From: VFBF01 sp964530695
Lineage (GTDB): Bacteria > Pseudomonadota > Alphaproteobacteria > Caulobacterales > Aquidulcibacteraceae
DNA: 38,782 nucleotides
Assembly: GCA_964530695.1 (NCBI GenBank)
Contig: CAZGYQ010000021.1
Location: 1-38,782 of the forward strand
Reading direction: 5' to 3'
How positions within the stretch are numbered: position 1 is the stretch's first letter; each line of letters opens with the position of its first letter. The position numbers and the translations under genes were made by a program. Shown here piece after piece: positions 1-7,985 of this stretch. A model generated the notes under the pieces. That model had not been told where the DNA came from. It saw only the letters and a list, made by a program, of their open reading frames with translations, and made no database searches.

Positions 1-136
1 CGGAGGCGATGACCGGAGTTTAGATCGGCGCGGAGTCCGGTCGGATAGATTCACGCGCGTTTGTTGGGCGCCATGGGCGGGAGCGCCGAAAAGTGTGGTG
101 ATGCGCTCAATCTGTCAGACTAATTTTCGCCGCCGA

Positions 137-415
137 TCAGACCTTTTCGGTTTCCTTCGGCGCATCGACGTCGCGCACCTTGGGTTCGCGCATGAATTTG
201 GGCTTGGGCAGGAGGCGGAAGCGGCTCTCGCACCAGGCGAAGTCGATGCCGATGTCGAGCAGCGCGTCGGAGCGCCCGCAGGGGCAGGCGAAATCGAGGA
301 CGTAATGGACACGGTAGGTCTCGCCCGCGACGAGCGGCACGGGCTCGCCCGTCACATGGTTCGGGGCCGCGTTGACGCACAGGACCAGATCGCCGGAGCC
401 GACAGCATCGCTCAT
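137..415 (-). CDS. small conserved hypothetical protein
   Basis: This 92-residue protein has no family that I recognise. It has a CPC pair (motif FACPCGRSDALLD) in the middle and a basic, proline-rich tail (LLPKPKFMREPK), so a small metal-binding or structural role is possible but unproven. There is no signal peptide or membrane segment. I chose the ATG at 415; a GTG at 433 would add six residues. GC-rich third positions support real coding. The next gene leftward is outside the window, and the 120 bases to its right hold nothing that I recognise. Confidence 0.6.
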   Translation of the reverse strand: MSDAVGSGDLVLCVNAAPNHVTGEPVPLVAGETYRVHYVLDFACPCGRSDALLDIGIDFAWCESRFRLLPKPKFMREPKVRDVDAPKETEKV

Positions 416-545
416 GGGCGGTATTTCTAGCACAAATCCGGGGCGCGTTCGATGGTTGATTCACGCGAAGGGACGCGGATGTTTGACTTCCGCACTTCGC
501 CGAAGACTGCCGTTCCCATATGGCATCGCCTTGGGTTCTCGGTCG

Positions 546-1487
546 TCACGCCTCTGCCTCGCTAGGCATTGCCGACAGTGGCGGTAGCAACAGGCGCTCA
601 AGCTGATCGATGACCGCAACGCCCAGGTCTTCCGGCACCTTCACAGTCGACGCATTGCCGTAATATCTACTCACGTCAAATCCTATGCCGATCGCTGCAA
701 CTCGGATGTCAGACGCTTCTTCCAAAGCGTGCACCACGGCAATCACATGATCCTCCAGGATATGAGAATGATTCACCTGGAGAGTGGAATCATCGACCGG
801 CGCCCCGTCGGAGATAACCAAGAGTATCTTCGTTCGCTGAGGTCGTTGCCTGAGGCGAGATGCTGCCCACTCTACCGCTTCGCCGTCCACGTTTTCCTTC
901 GGAAGGTCAGGCCGCAACATCGGCTTAAACGTCGGCCCCTCGGTGGATGCCCGACGGTCTTCTACGGAGCGATAGATAATGTGCAGGAGATCACAAAGCC
1001 GACCGGGCTGTCTGGGACTCCCCGAACGTTCCCATTTTTTACGCGACTTTCCTCCGTGCCATGAGCAAGTTGTAAAGCCCAGGACTTCGACGGACGGCCC
1101 CAAGTGTACCAGGAATTCCGAGGCGATATCCGCCGTCGCTGCGGCCAGAAGCATACTTTGCCCGCGCATCGAGCCGCTCTGATCGACTAAGATCGACACT
1201 GTCGTTTTGCTGAGGTCATCCTGCGAGACCACCCGTCTGATACGCTGAGAGACTTCCAGAGCACGCACTTGCACGCTCGTTCGCCACGCTATCAATCCCT
1301 TAGAGAAGGTCGCCCAGGCCTCCTCTAGTTCCACGCTGTAGTAGTCGGGCCCCAGGACGGTATCCAAGCGCTGGGCGTCAACGACCTGATCAAACTCGCG
1401 CGTAAACACGCTGTACGGCAGTCGTTCGAATGGCGCAGCCGGTGCCGGTCCAAAAATGCGGGAAAGCCATCCGAACACGTTCCCCAT
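546..1487 (-). CDS. orphan CobT-like VWA-domain protein
   Basis: The protein (about 313 residues) matches the C-terminal von Willebrand A domain of the cobaltochelatase subunit CobT. Visible signatures are the MIDAS motif DQSGSMRG near residue 102, the block LGFTTCSWHGG, then PGRLCDLLHIIYR, KENVDGEAVEWA, ISDGAPVDDSTL and AIGIGFDVSRYY. Full CobT proteins are about twice as long, with an acidic N-terminal half; here only about 95 residues precede the VWA domain. CobT works with CobS (AAA+) and CobN in cobalt insertion, but neither partner is in the window, so a role in cobalamin synthesis is not established. The gene is visibly less GC-rich than its neighbours, which suggests transfer. It lies 117 bases downstream of argS on the same strand. 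A TTG at 1508 is an alternative start. Confidence 0.8.
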   Translation of the reverse strand: MGNVFGWLSRIFGPAPAAPFERLPYSVFTREFDQVVDAQRLDTVLGPDYYSVELEEAWATFSKGLIAWRTSVQVRALEVSQRIRRVVSQDDLSKTTVSILVDQSGSMRGQSMLLAAATADIASEFLVHLGPSVEVLGFTTCSWHGGKSRKKWERSGSPRQPGRLCDLLHIIYRSVEDRRASTEGPTFKPMLRPDLPKENVDGEAVEWAASRLRQRPQRTKILLVISDGAPVDDSTLQVNHSHILEDHVIAVVHALEEASDIRVAAIGIGFDVSRYYGNASTVKVPEDLGVAVIDQLERLLLPPLSAMPSEAEA

Positions 1488-1604
1488 TCGTCGCCCCGGC
1501 TCATCCAATCATTGCTCTCTATACAAAAACCAGTCGAAGTCGAAGTGTCCCAACTCGCTCAGATCGAACGGCAGCAACGGGCCAAACGCGGAAATCAACA
1601 AACG

Positions 1605-3413
1605 CTACATCCGATCCGGCGCTTCCAGCCCCAGCAGGTCCAGCGTCAGCGCGAGCTGCTTCAGCGTCGCCTGCGCGAGCGCGAGGCGTGAGGCGCGGAC
1701 AGCTTCGTCCTTCTCCGGCAGGATCGGGCAGTTGGTGTAGAAGCCGCTGAAGGCCTGCGCGAGGTTGAAGGCGTGCTCGGCGAGGAAGTGCGGCGCGCGC
1801 TTGTCGTAGGCGGAGGACAGCGCCGCATCGAAGGCGTCGAGCGCCAGCGTCAGCGTGCGTTCGTTTGCGTGCGCGATGGCGATCGGCCCCGCCTTCACGC
1901 CCGCCTCGTCGGCCTTGCGCAGGATCGATTTGATGCGGACCGACTGATAGAGCAGATACGGCCCGGTCTTGCCCTCGAAGCTCATGAAGCGGTCGAGATC
2001 GAAGACGTAGGACGTGCCGCGGAAATTGGCGAGATCCGCGAACTTCAGCGCGGCGATGCCGACCTTGTGCGCGACGTTTTCAAACTCCTCCGGCGAGAAA
2101 TCCGAACCGATCTCGTCGGCGCGCAGACGCTCGCGCGCTTTCTCGCGCGCCATCTCGATGAGATCGGCGAGCCTGAGCACGCCGCCCGCGCGCGTCTTGA
2201 ACGGCTTGCCGTCCGGGCCGTTCATCGTGCCGAAGCCGATGTGCTCGAGCGCCTCGCGCTTCGCATAGCCGGCGATGGCGGCGGCGCGGAACACCTGCTC
2301 GAAGTGATCGGCCTGGCGCTGGTCGACGACGTATAGGCAGAGATCGAACGCGAAATCCTTCGCACGCTCCACGATGGTCGCGAGGTCCGTCGTGCCGTAC
2401 ATGGCCGAGCCTTCCGAAGACACCACCAGCAGCGGCGGCGGGAACGGCGCCTCGATCACCGTGCCGTCGTCGAGCTTTTTCTTCTTCGTCTCGCCGCCCG
2501 AGACGTGCACCACGAGCGCGCCCTGGTCCTCGACGAGAAGACCCTGCTTGCGCAGATCCTCCACCATGCCGGGGATCAGCGGATCGACGTCGGCCTCGCC
2601 CTTCCACAGATCGAAATCGACGCCGAGCGCGTGGAAATCCTCCTTCTGCGCGGCCATCGACGTGTCGCGAAGCGTCTTCCAAATCTCACGATAAATTGCG
2701 TTTCCCGCTTGGAGTTGCGCGGTGACTTTCCGGGCTCGTTGTCTAAATGCCTCGTCTTCCTTCACGCGGGCCGTAGCTGAAGGATAGACCGACTGCAGCC
2801 AATCCAAATCGATTGCGGCCAGAATGTCTGTGAGCGCCGTTTCGGTTGAACCGTCCGGCCGCGTTGCCGTCTTCTGCTCGATCTCATCTTCGATGACGGC
2901 GATCAGCAACCCCATCTGGAAGCCCCAGTCGCCGAAGTGCGCATCGCCCCAGACCTGATCGCCACGGAAGCGGAAGAGCCGCTTGATGCTCTCGCCGATG
3001 ATCGACGCGCGCAGATGGCCCACGTGCATCGGCTTGGCGACGTTCGGGCCGCCGTAGTCGACGATGATCCGGCGCGGTTGCGCGACCTTCCCGGCGCCCG
3101 CGCGCGCGTCATCGGCGATCGCCTGCGCGCGCGCGGCGACGAGATCATCCGTCAGCGCGATGTTCAGAAAGCCCGGCCCGGCGATTTCCACCGACGCGAT
3201 GCCCGCAACGCCCGCAAGCCGCGCCGCCACCGCTTCGGCCACCGCCCGCGGCGGTTTCCCCGCCGCCTTCCCCGCCGCCATCGCGCCGTTGCACTGGAAC
3301 GGCGCGAGGTCCGGCCGGTCCGACCGCTTCACCGCGCCAAGCGCGGGATCGAGCCCCTCCGCCGCGAACGCCGCGGCGAGGTGGGTGGTGAGCGTGTGCG
3401 CGAGGTCTGTCAT
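1605..3413 (-). CDS. argS: arginine--tRNA ligase
   Basis: This is a class I aminoacyl-tRNA synthetase of 602 residues that charges tRNA-Arg with arginine using ATP in the cytoplasm. The N-terminal additional domain covers roughly residues 1-110. The HIGH-type signature is HVGH at 130-133, inside GPNVAKPMHVGHLRASIIGE. The second signature region reads GKPFKTRAGG, as is usual for ArgS enzymes lacking a canonical KMSKS lysine pair. The C-terminal anticodon-binding DALR-type domain ends in LGLEAPDRM. I chose the ATG at 3413 because the open frame upstream of it only reads through REP hairpins. Bases about 2690-2895 (residues about 173-241) are clearly poorer in GC than the rest, as if this patch had been exchanged by recombination. 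Confidence 0.97.
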   Translation of the reverse strand: MTDLAHTLTTHLAAAFAAEGLDPALGAVKRSDRPDLAPFQCNGAMAAGKAAGKPPRAVAEAVAARLAGVAGIASVEIAGPGFLNIALTDDLVAARAQAIADDARAGAGKVAQPRRIIVDYGGPNVAKPMHVGHLRASIIGESIKRLFRFRGDQVWGDAHFGDWGFQMGLLIAVIEDEIEQKTATRPDGSTETALTDILAAIDLDWLQSVYPSATARVKEDEAFRQRARKVTAQLQAGNAIYREIWKTLRDTSMAAQKEDFHALGVDFDLWKGEADVDPLIPGMVEDLRKQGLLVEDQGALVVHVSGGETKKKKLDDGTVIEAPFPPPLLVVSSEGSAMYGTTDLATIVERAKDFAFDLCLYVVDQRQADHFEQVFRAAAIAGYAKREALEHIGFGTMNGPDGKPFKTRAGGVLRLADLIEMAREKARERLRADEIGSDFSPEEFENVAHKVGIAALKFADLANFRGTSYVFDLDRFMSFEGKTGPYLLYQSVRIKSILRKADEAGVKAGPIAIAHANERTLTLALDAFDAALSSAYDKRAPHFLAEHAFNLAQAFSGFYTNCPILPEKDEAVRASRLALAQATLKQLALTLDLLGLEAPDRM

Positions 3414-3458
3414 GGGGCTGGGTACATACGGGGGGCTTGCGGTTGATGGAAGCCGTGG

Positions 3459-3524
3459 CGTGCGCGTCTGAAGCCGCGCGGTCCTGTTCAGCGCAGATAC
3501 TGGACCGCGCGTCTTCAGACGCGC
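3459..3524. repeat. REP hairpin pair upstream of the RAYT (family with AGGAC head)
   Basis: Two inverted copies of one palindrome face each other. The left copy runs from about 3461 to 3486 (with one mismatch, AAGCC for AAGAC) and the right copy from about 3502 to 3524. The core of the unit is GCGCGTCTGAAGACGCGCGG followed by TCCTG. Read on the other strand it is a short AGGAC head followed by a perfect hairpin, the layout typical of bacterial REP sequences. The pair forms a BIME-like unit between argS and the transposase. Confidence 0.85.
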
Positions 3525-3585
3525 AAAAGTGTTGAACACAAATCTCTTGTTGCTATTATGTTCTCATTCCTAATGAGACTTCAGC

Positions 3586-4131
3586 ATGTCCCGCGGCTGG
3601 CACAATCGAGGCTACCTGCCCCACTGCGATCTTCACGAACTGACCCACCACGTGGTCTTTCGTCTTGCCGACAGTTTGCCGCCGTGGTGGCGCGCACCGG
3701 ACGATGAAAACACGATCGACGCGTTCGAAGCAGCGCTTGATGGAGGTTTCGGCTCGGCCCTTCTTGCGCGTCCGGCGTGCGCTCAAATCGTCGAGCGGGC
3801 GCTGCTTCACTTCGACGGCGACCGGTACAAGCTGGCGGCGTGGTGCGTGATGCCAACGCACGTCCACGCGCTGATCTATTGCGCCAGCGGCGGCCTGGGC
3901 GGAATCGTGAAATCGTGGAAGGCGTTCAGCGCCGCGCGCATCAACGAAATCGTCGGCCGCAGAGGCAGGCTCTGGGCGAAGGACTATTTCGACCGGTACA
4001 TGCGCGATGAAGCGCACTTTCTGGGAACGCAGCGATACATCGAGCGCAATCCCGTCGCTGCGGGACTGTGCGGTGTGGCGAGCGAGTGGTCGTTCGGTTC
4101 CGCCGCCTCGAAATCGAAGATGCGCGTCTGA
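3586..4131 (+). CDS. REP-associated tyrosine transposase (RAYT, Y1 HUH family)
   Basis: This 181-residue single-domain protein belongs to the TnpA_REP/RAYT family, which cuts and joins single-stranded DNA at REP hairpins. The HUH metal-binding motif is seen in WCVMPTHVHAL (HVH). The catalytic tyrosine lies in QRYIERNPVAAGL, preceded by the family block LWAKDYFDRYMRDEAHF. REP hairpins flank the gene on both sides. The downstream one supplies the TGA stop, so the last residues (KMRV) are encoded by the repeat. The open frame is intact, so the protein may be active. Expected role: mobilisation of REP elements, or domesticated REP maintenance. Confidence 0.93.
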   Translation: MSRGWHNRGYLPHCDLHELTHHVVFRLADSLPPWWRAPDDENTIDAFEAALDGGFGSALLARPACAQIVERALLHFDGDRYKLAAWCVMPTHVHALIYCASGGLGGIVKSWKAFSAARINEIVGRRGRLWAKDYFDRYMRDEAHFLGTQRYIERNPVAAGLCGVASEWSFGSAASKSKMRV

Positions 4132-4145
4132 AGACGCGCGGTCCT
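4119..4145 (+). repeat. REP hairpin downstream of the RAYT
   Basis: A perfect copy of the REP unit GCGCGTCTGAAGACGCGCGG with the TCCT foot lies across the end of the RAYT gene. Its TGA is the RAYT stop codon. The same sequence recurs at 3459-3524 and 38656-38758. Confidence 0.88.
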
Positions 4146-4153
4146 CCCGATGG

Positions 4154-4194
4154 CCCGCGCTCCCGGTCCCGCGCTCCCGGTCCCGCGCTCCGGT
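4154..4194. repeat. short tandem repeat, 14-base unit, three copies
   Basis: The unit CCCGCGCTCCCGGT is present at 4154-4167 and 4168-4181, with a third copy one base shorter at 4182-4194. Its GCGCTCCC core equals the foot of the second REP-like family seen at 6918-6983. Confidence 0.8.
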
Positions 4195-4200
4195 CTAACC

Positions 4201-4875
4201 TTACTGCTTCTCCCGCCCGCTCGGCTCCTGGCCGACGTCGACGCGGAAGCGCTTGCCGGCGCGGTTGAAGGCGATCTGCTCGGGCGTGAGCTCGAAGCCG
4301 ACGAGGATCTCGAAGTTGGCGCCCGACACCGTGTCGTTGGCGCGCGGGATCACGACGCGGCGGATCACTTCCGAGCCCGCCATGCGATCCTGTTCGCGGG
4401 GGAAATTCACCGTGAGGTCGAAGTACTGTTTCTCGATCGGCGCCATGTTCGCGCGGGTGACGGCCACCCAGTAGCGGTAGGTGCGGCTGGAGCCTTCCGC
4501 CGCGGGGCCCTTGCCGAAGGCCATGTCGATCTCGAGGCTCATCTCGATGGGGTTGGCGCCGGTGTAGCGGCACAGGCCGCGCACGCCGCGCATTTCGCCG
4601 GTGTAGGCGACGTTGGCGTAACGCTCCTCGGCGCCCTTGAACTCCACCAGACGCGAGGCGTCGTAGAGAACGCCCAGCAATGGGCACGGACCGGCGTTGG
4701 CGGTGTTGGCGTCCGCGCCGAAGAGGCGCGACAGCGCGCCCGGCTGTTCGGCGGGAGCGACGGCCTGGCCGGCCGTGGGCGGGGCTTCCGCGCCAGCCTC
4801 GCGCTCGTCCTTGCCGGAGGCGCAGGCGGCGAGAGGCAGCGCGAGCGCGGCGAGGAGGAGAGACTTGAGCTTCAT
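4201..4875 (-). CDS. predicted lipoprotein of unknown function
   Basis: This 224-residue exported lipoprotein starts with a type II signal peptide MKLKSLLLAALALPLAAC, with lipidated Cys18. A low-complexity Ala/Glu/Pro stretch follows, then a beta-rich domain from about residue 60 (motifs CPLLGVLYDASRL, GVRGLCRYTG, ANDTVSGANFEILVGFELTPEQIAFNRAG). Cys64, C103 and the even spacing suggest a periplasm-facing globular domain. I recognise it only as a conserved alphaproteobacterial hypothetical lipoprotein. It is transcribed divergently from ispH. Envelope localisation is well supported; function is not known. Confidence 0.8.
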   Translation of the reverse strand: MKLKSLLLAALALPLAACASGKDEREAGAEAPPTAGQAVAPAEQPGALSRLFGADANTANAGPCPLLGVLYDASRLVEFKGAEERYANVAYTGEMRGVRGLCRYTGANPIEMSLEIDMAFGKGPAAEGSSRTYRYWVAVTRANMAPIEKQYFDLTVNFPREQDRMAGSEVIRRVVIPRANDTVSGANFEILVGFELTPEQIAFNRAGKRFRVDVGQEPSGREKQ

Positions 4876-4978
4876 GGAGACCCCTTGATGCGCCGCTCAA
4901 ATGCCGCGCCGCGAAACCGGAGGGCGTGATACAAGCCGTCGAAGGCGCCCGCAACAAGGCGCCGCCGTAAGGTTCCCG

Positions 4979-5941
4979 ATGCCGCCTGAGACTGCCGCCC
5001 GCCCGCCGCTGACCGTGCTCCTCGCCGCCCCGCGGGGCTTCTGCGCCGGGGTCGACCGGGCGATCCAGATCGTCGAGCGGGCGCTGGGGAAATGGGGCGC
5101 GCCGGTCTATGTGCGCCATGAGATCGTCCATAACCGGCACGTCGTGGAGCGCCTTGAGCGCCTCGGCGCGGTGTTCGTGGAGGAGCTGGATCAGGTCCCG
5201 CCGGACCGGCCGGTGGTGTTCTCCGCGCACGGGGTGCCGAAATCGGTGCCGGCCGAGGCGCAGGCCCGGCGGATGCTCTATCTCGACGCCACCTGCCCGC
5301 TTGTTTCCAAGGTCCACGTCGAATCGGAACGCCTCCACGCCGCCGGCCGCGAGATCGTCCTGATCGGCCACGCCGGCCACCCCGAGGTGATCGGCACCAT
5401 GGGCCAGCTGCCCGAGGGCGCGATCACGCTGCTGGAGACGCTCGCCGACGCGCAGGCGTTCGCGCCCCGCGATCCCGCCAACCTCGCCTTCGTCACCCAG
5501 ACGACGCTCTCGGTGGACGACACGGCGGAAATGGTCGCAGCGCTCCAGGCGCGCTTTCCCTCCATCGCCGCGCCGCACAAGGAAGACATCTGCTACGCGA
5601 CGACGAACCGCCAGGAGGCAGTGAAGGCGCTGGCGCGCGACAGCGACGTGGTGCTGGTGATCGGCTCGACGAAATCGTCCAATTCCGTGCGCCTCGCCGA
5701 AGTGGCCCGGCGCGCGGGCGCGCGCGCGGCGTATCTCATCAATTCGGCGGACGATCTCGACTGGGCGTGGCTCGACGGCGCACGCACGGTGGGCGTGACA
5801 GCGGGCGCGAGCGCGCCGGAAGATCTGGTGGAAGCGCTGATCGCGGCATTGTGCGCGCGCTTCGACGCGCGGGTGGAGGAAGTGACGGTGTCGAAGGAGG
5901 ACGTGGTGTTCAAGCTGCCGCGGGTTTTGCAGGATGCTTGA
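4979..5941 (+). CDS. ispH: 4-hydroxy-3-methylbut-2-enyl diphosphate reductase (IspH/LytB)
   Basis: IspH catalyses the last step of the MEP isoprenoid pathway, reducing HMBPP to IPP and DMAPP with a [4Fe-4S] cluster. The 320-residue protein shows the three cluster cysteines in RGFCAGVDRA (Cys22), DATCPLVSK and DICYATTNRQ. It also has the substrate-binding motifs EIVHNRHVV, SAHGVPKSV and IGHAGHPEVIGTMGQ, the last containing conserved histidines. The ATG at 4979 is chosen because the motif RGFCAGV normally lies about 20 residues from the N-terminus. Upstream in-frame sequence is basic and looks non-coding. It begins the ispH-thrB-rnhA neighbourhood common in Alphaproteobacteria. Confidence 0.97.
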   Translation: MPPETAARPPLTVLLAAPRGFCAGVDRAIQIVERALGKWGAPVYVRHEIVHNRHVVERLERLGAVFVEELDQVPPDRPVVFSAHGVPKSVPAEAQARRMLYLDATCPLVSKVHVESERLHAAGREIVLIGHAGHPEVIGTMGQLPEGAITLLETLADAQAFAPRDPANLAFVTQTTLSVDDTAEMVAALQARFPSIAAPHKEDICYATTNRQEAVKALARDSDVVLVIGSTKSSNSVRLAEVARRAGARAAYLINSADDLDWAWLDGARTVGVTAGASAPEDLVEALIAALCARFDARVEEVTVSKEDVVFKLPRVLQDA

Positions 5942-5954
5942 ATTCAATTCGCTC

Positions 5955-6069
5955 CGTCATTCCGGACGCGCCGGAGGCGCGATCCGGAACCCAGGCGTTC
6001 ANNNNNNNNNNTTCAAGCTCGCCCGGTCCCCTGGGTTCCGGGTTCGCGCTGCGCGCGCCCCGGAATGAC
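5955..6069. repeat. inverted REP/BIME-like palindromes around an assembly gap
   Basis: The left arm (5955-5994) begins CGTCATTCCGG and ends CCGGAACCCAGG. The right arm (6030-6069) is its near reverse complement, from CCTGGGTTCCGGG to CCGGAATGAC. Each arm also contains its own GC-rich dyad. Ten Ns at 6002-6011 separate the arms. Palindromes of this type are common between alphaproteobacterial genes and tend to break assemblies. Confidence 0.75.
6002..6011. other. assembly gap (10 N)
   Basis: Ten undetermined bases lie in the loop between two inverted palindromic arms. The true length is unknown. No coding sequence is interrupted, since ispH ends at 5941 and the next gene starts at 6082. Confidence 0.99.
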
Positions 6070-6081
6070 TGAAAGTTAGAT

Positions 6082-6903
6082 ATGGCGGTGCACTCCACAG
6101 CAACAGAGATCGCGACGCTGATCGACATGGTCTCGCGCGAGCTCATCCTCGAACTCAAACGCCCCGTGCGCATCGCGGTGTCCGGCGCGCAAGGGTGCGG
6201 AAAAACCACCGCCTGCAAGGCGTTCGCGGCGGGCAATCCGCGCGTGGCGCACTTCTCGCTCGACGACATCTATCTCGCCACCGCGGAAAGGAAGGCGCTC
6301 GCCGCCAACGTCTCGCCGCTGTTCAAGGTGCGCGGGCCCCCGGGATCGCACGATCTCGAACTCGGCAAGCGCACGCTGGTGAAACTCAAGGACGCGCGCG
6401 CGCAAGACATGACGCCGCTGCCGCGCTTCGACAAGCTCGAAGACCGCCGCGTGCCGGCGAACGAATGGCCGGTGTTCAAGGGCACCGCGAACGTGGTGCT
6501 GGTAGACGGCTGGTGCATGGGCGCCACGCCCGAGCCCGCCGAAGCGCTCGAAATGCCGGTCAACGATCTCGAACTCGACGAGGACGAAAACGGCGCATGG
6601 CGCGCCTACGCCAACGCGCAGCTGGAAGGCGCCTACGCCGATTTCTTCGGCCGCTTCGATCTCTTCATCCACATCGCCGCGCCGTCCTTCGACGTCGTGC
6701 CGCACTGGCGGCTCGAGCAGGAGGCCAGCTTGCGCAAGCTCGCCATCGACGCCGTGCCGCCAGAGGTGAAGACCAACATCGCCCGCTTCGTGCAGTACTA
6801 CGAGCGCATCACGCGCCACATGCTCGCCGGTGGACGGCGCGCGGAGTGGGTCGTGCGGCTGGGCGAGGATCGCACGATACTCGGGATCGATGGGCCGTCG
6901 TGA
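6082..6903 (+). CDS. glycerate-kinase-type P-loop kinase
   Basis: The 273-residue protein is a P-loop kinase of the eukaryote/plant-type D-glycerate 3-kinase family, which uses ATP to make 3-phosphoglycerate. The Walker A motif GAQGCGKTT spans residues 35-43. A Walker-B-like segment VVLVDGWCMGA lies near residue 140. The substrate-side motif FSLDDIYLA follows the P-loop as in the uridine-kinase-like fold. The family blocks LFKVRGPPGSHDLEL and PRFDKLEDRRVP are clear, and the C-terminus contains FVQYYERITRHML. It is cytoplasmic, with no signal peptide. Its exact substrate is inferred from family resemblance and could be another sugar acid. It lies between ispH and thrB, a place where the core gene order usually has no kinase. 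Confidence 0.8.
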   Translation: MAVHSTATEIATLIDMVSRELILELKRPVRIAVSGAQGCGKTTACKAFAAGNPRVAHFSLDDIYLATAERKALAANVSPLFKVRGPPGSHDLELGKRTLVKLKDARAQDMTPLPRFDKLEDRRVPANEWPVFKGTANVVLVDGWCMGATPEPAEALEMPVNDLELDEDENGAWRAYANAQLEGAYADFFGRFDLFIHIAAPSFDVVPHWRLEQEASLRKLAIDAVPPEVKTNIARFVQYYERITRHMLAGGRRAEWVVRLGEDRTILGIDGPS

Positions 6904-6917
6904 CACGCGCGACAGAA

Positions 6918-6983
6918 GGGAGCGCGGGCCTTCAGGCCCGCAAACTTTCCCGCGACCTGGCGCGCCTGAAGGCGCGCGCTCCC
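6918..6983. repeat. second REP-like hairpin pair (GGGAG head)
   Basis: Two inverted hairpins face each other between the kinase gene and thrB. The left one (6918-6941) is GGGAGCG followed by a dyad around GGGCCTTCAGGCCC. The right one (6959-6983) is a dyad around CGCGCCTGAAGGCGCG followed by CGCTCCC. The head differs from the AGGAC family near the RAYT, but the TTCAGG-type loop is similar. Confidence 0.75.
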
Positions 6984-7025
6984 GTCTACCGTGACGAAAC
7001 GCAACGAAGCGCATAATCATCCGCC

Positions 7026-7985
7026 ATGGCCGTCTACACCGATCTCTCCGACGAAGACCTCGCGGCCCTCATCGCCGCCTACGACCTCGGCCAGCCGCTG
7101 GCGCTGAAGGGCATTGCGGAGGGCGTGGAGAATTCGAACTTCCTGCTGGAGACGCAAGCCGGGCGCTTCATTCTCACCATCTTTGAAAAGCGCACCAAGC
7201 GCGCGGACCTGCCGTTCTTCATGGACGTGATGGAGCGGCTCGCGGCGAAGGGCGTGCCGGCGCCGCGTCCCATGCGCACGCGCAAGGGCGAACTGCTGAG
7301 CGACGTCCACGGCAAAGCGTGCGCGATCATCACGTTTCTCACCGGCGTGTCGCCAAAGCGGCCCAACGTCACGCAGTGCCGCGCCATCGGCGTGAAGCTC
7401 GCGGAGATGCATCTGGCGCTCCAGGATTTTCCGGGCGCGCGCGCGAATGCGCTTTCGGTGGACGCATGGGGGCCGCTGATACGGCCGCGCCGCGCGCTGG
7501 CGGAGCAATTGCGGCCCGGACTTGCCGATGCGGTGGAGGCCGACCTAGCCGTCGTCGAGAGATCATGGCCGCGCGGCTTGCCGCAAGGCGTCATCCACGC
7601 CGATCTTTTCCCCGACAACACGCTCTTCCTCGGCGACGCGGCGAAGGGCCTGATCGACTTCTATTTCGCGTGCGCCGACGCGCTCGCCTACGATCTCGCC
7701 GTGTGCCTCAACGCCTGGTGCTTCGAGCCGCGCGGCGCGTTCAATCTCACCAAAGGCCAGGCGCTGATCGGCGGCTACGAGAGCGTGCGCAAGCTGTCGA
7801 CGCAAGAACGCGACGCGCTCCCCCTGCTCGCTCGCGGCGCGGCCTTGCGCTTCTTCGCCACCCGCCTCGCCGACTGGGCCGAAACGCCGCCCGGCGCGCT
7901 CGTGCGCCCGAAGGATCCACTGGAGTATGCCGACAAGCTCGGCTTCCATCGCAGCGCGAAGGGGGTTGGGGATTATGGGGGGTGA
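7026..7985 (+). CDS. thrB: homoserine kinase (APH-fold type)
   Basis: This 319-residue kinase phosphorylates L-homoserine with ATP for threonine synthesis. It is the aminoglycoside-phosphotransferase-fold ThrB of Proteobacteria, not the GHMP type. Visible family features are the N-terminal GVENSNFLL segment, IITFLTGVSP, the catalytic loop VIHADLFPDNTLF and the metal-binding segment LIDFYFACADALAYDLAV, followed by LNAWCF. Length and order of motifs are normal. It belongs to the ispH-thrB-rnhA neighbourhood, but rnhA is displaced by about 2.9 kb. Its stop overlaps the start of the next small gene by 11 bases. Confidence 0.95.
   Translation: MAVYTDLSDEDLAALIAAYDLGQPLALKGIAEGVENSNFLLETQAGRFILTIFEKRTKRADLPFFMDVMERLAAKGVPAPRPMRTRKGELLSDVHGKACAIITFLTGVSPKRPNVTQCRAIGVKLAEMHLALQDFPGARANALSVDAWGPLIRPRRALAEQLRPGLADAVEADLAVVERSWPRGLPQGVIHADLFPDNTLFLGDAAKGLIDFYFACADALAYDLAVCLNAWCFEPRGAFNLTKGQALIGGYESVRKLSTQERDALPLLARGAALRFFATRLADWAETPPGALVRPKDPLEYADKLGFHRSAKGVGDYGG

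Noticed and set aside
1..136. Left edge sequence checked for a partial gene
   Set aside because: No frame continues to the edge with coding character.
3414..3539. N-terminal extension of argS by 42 residues
   Set aside because: The extension is encoded by REP hairpins, and the ATG at 3413 gives the normal ArgS N-terminus.
3941..5947. Very long minus-strand open frame opposite ispH and the RAYT
   Set aside because: It is antisense to well-supported genes, very rich in Arg/His and without any family motif. High GC alone keeps such frames open.
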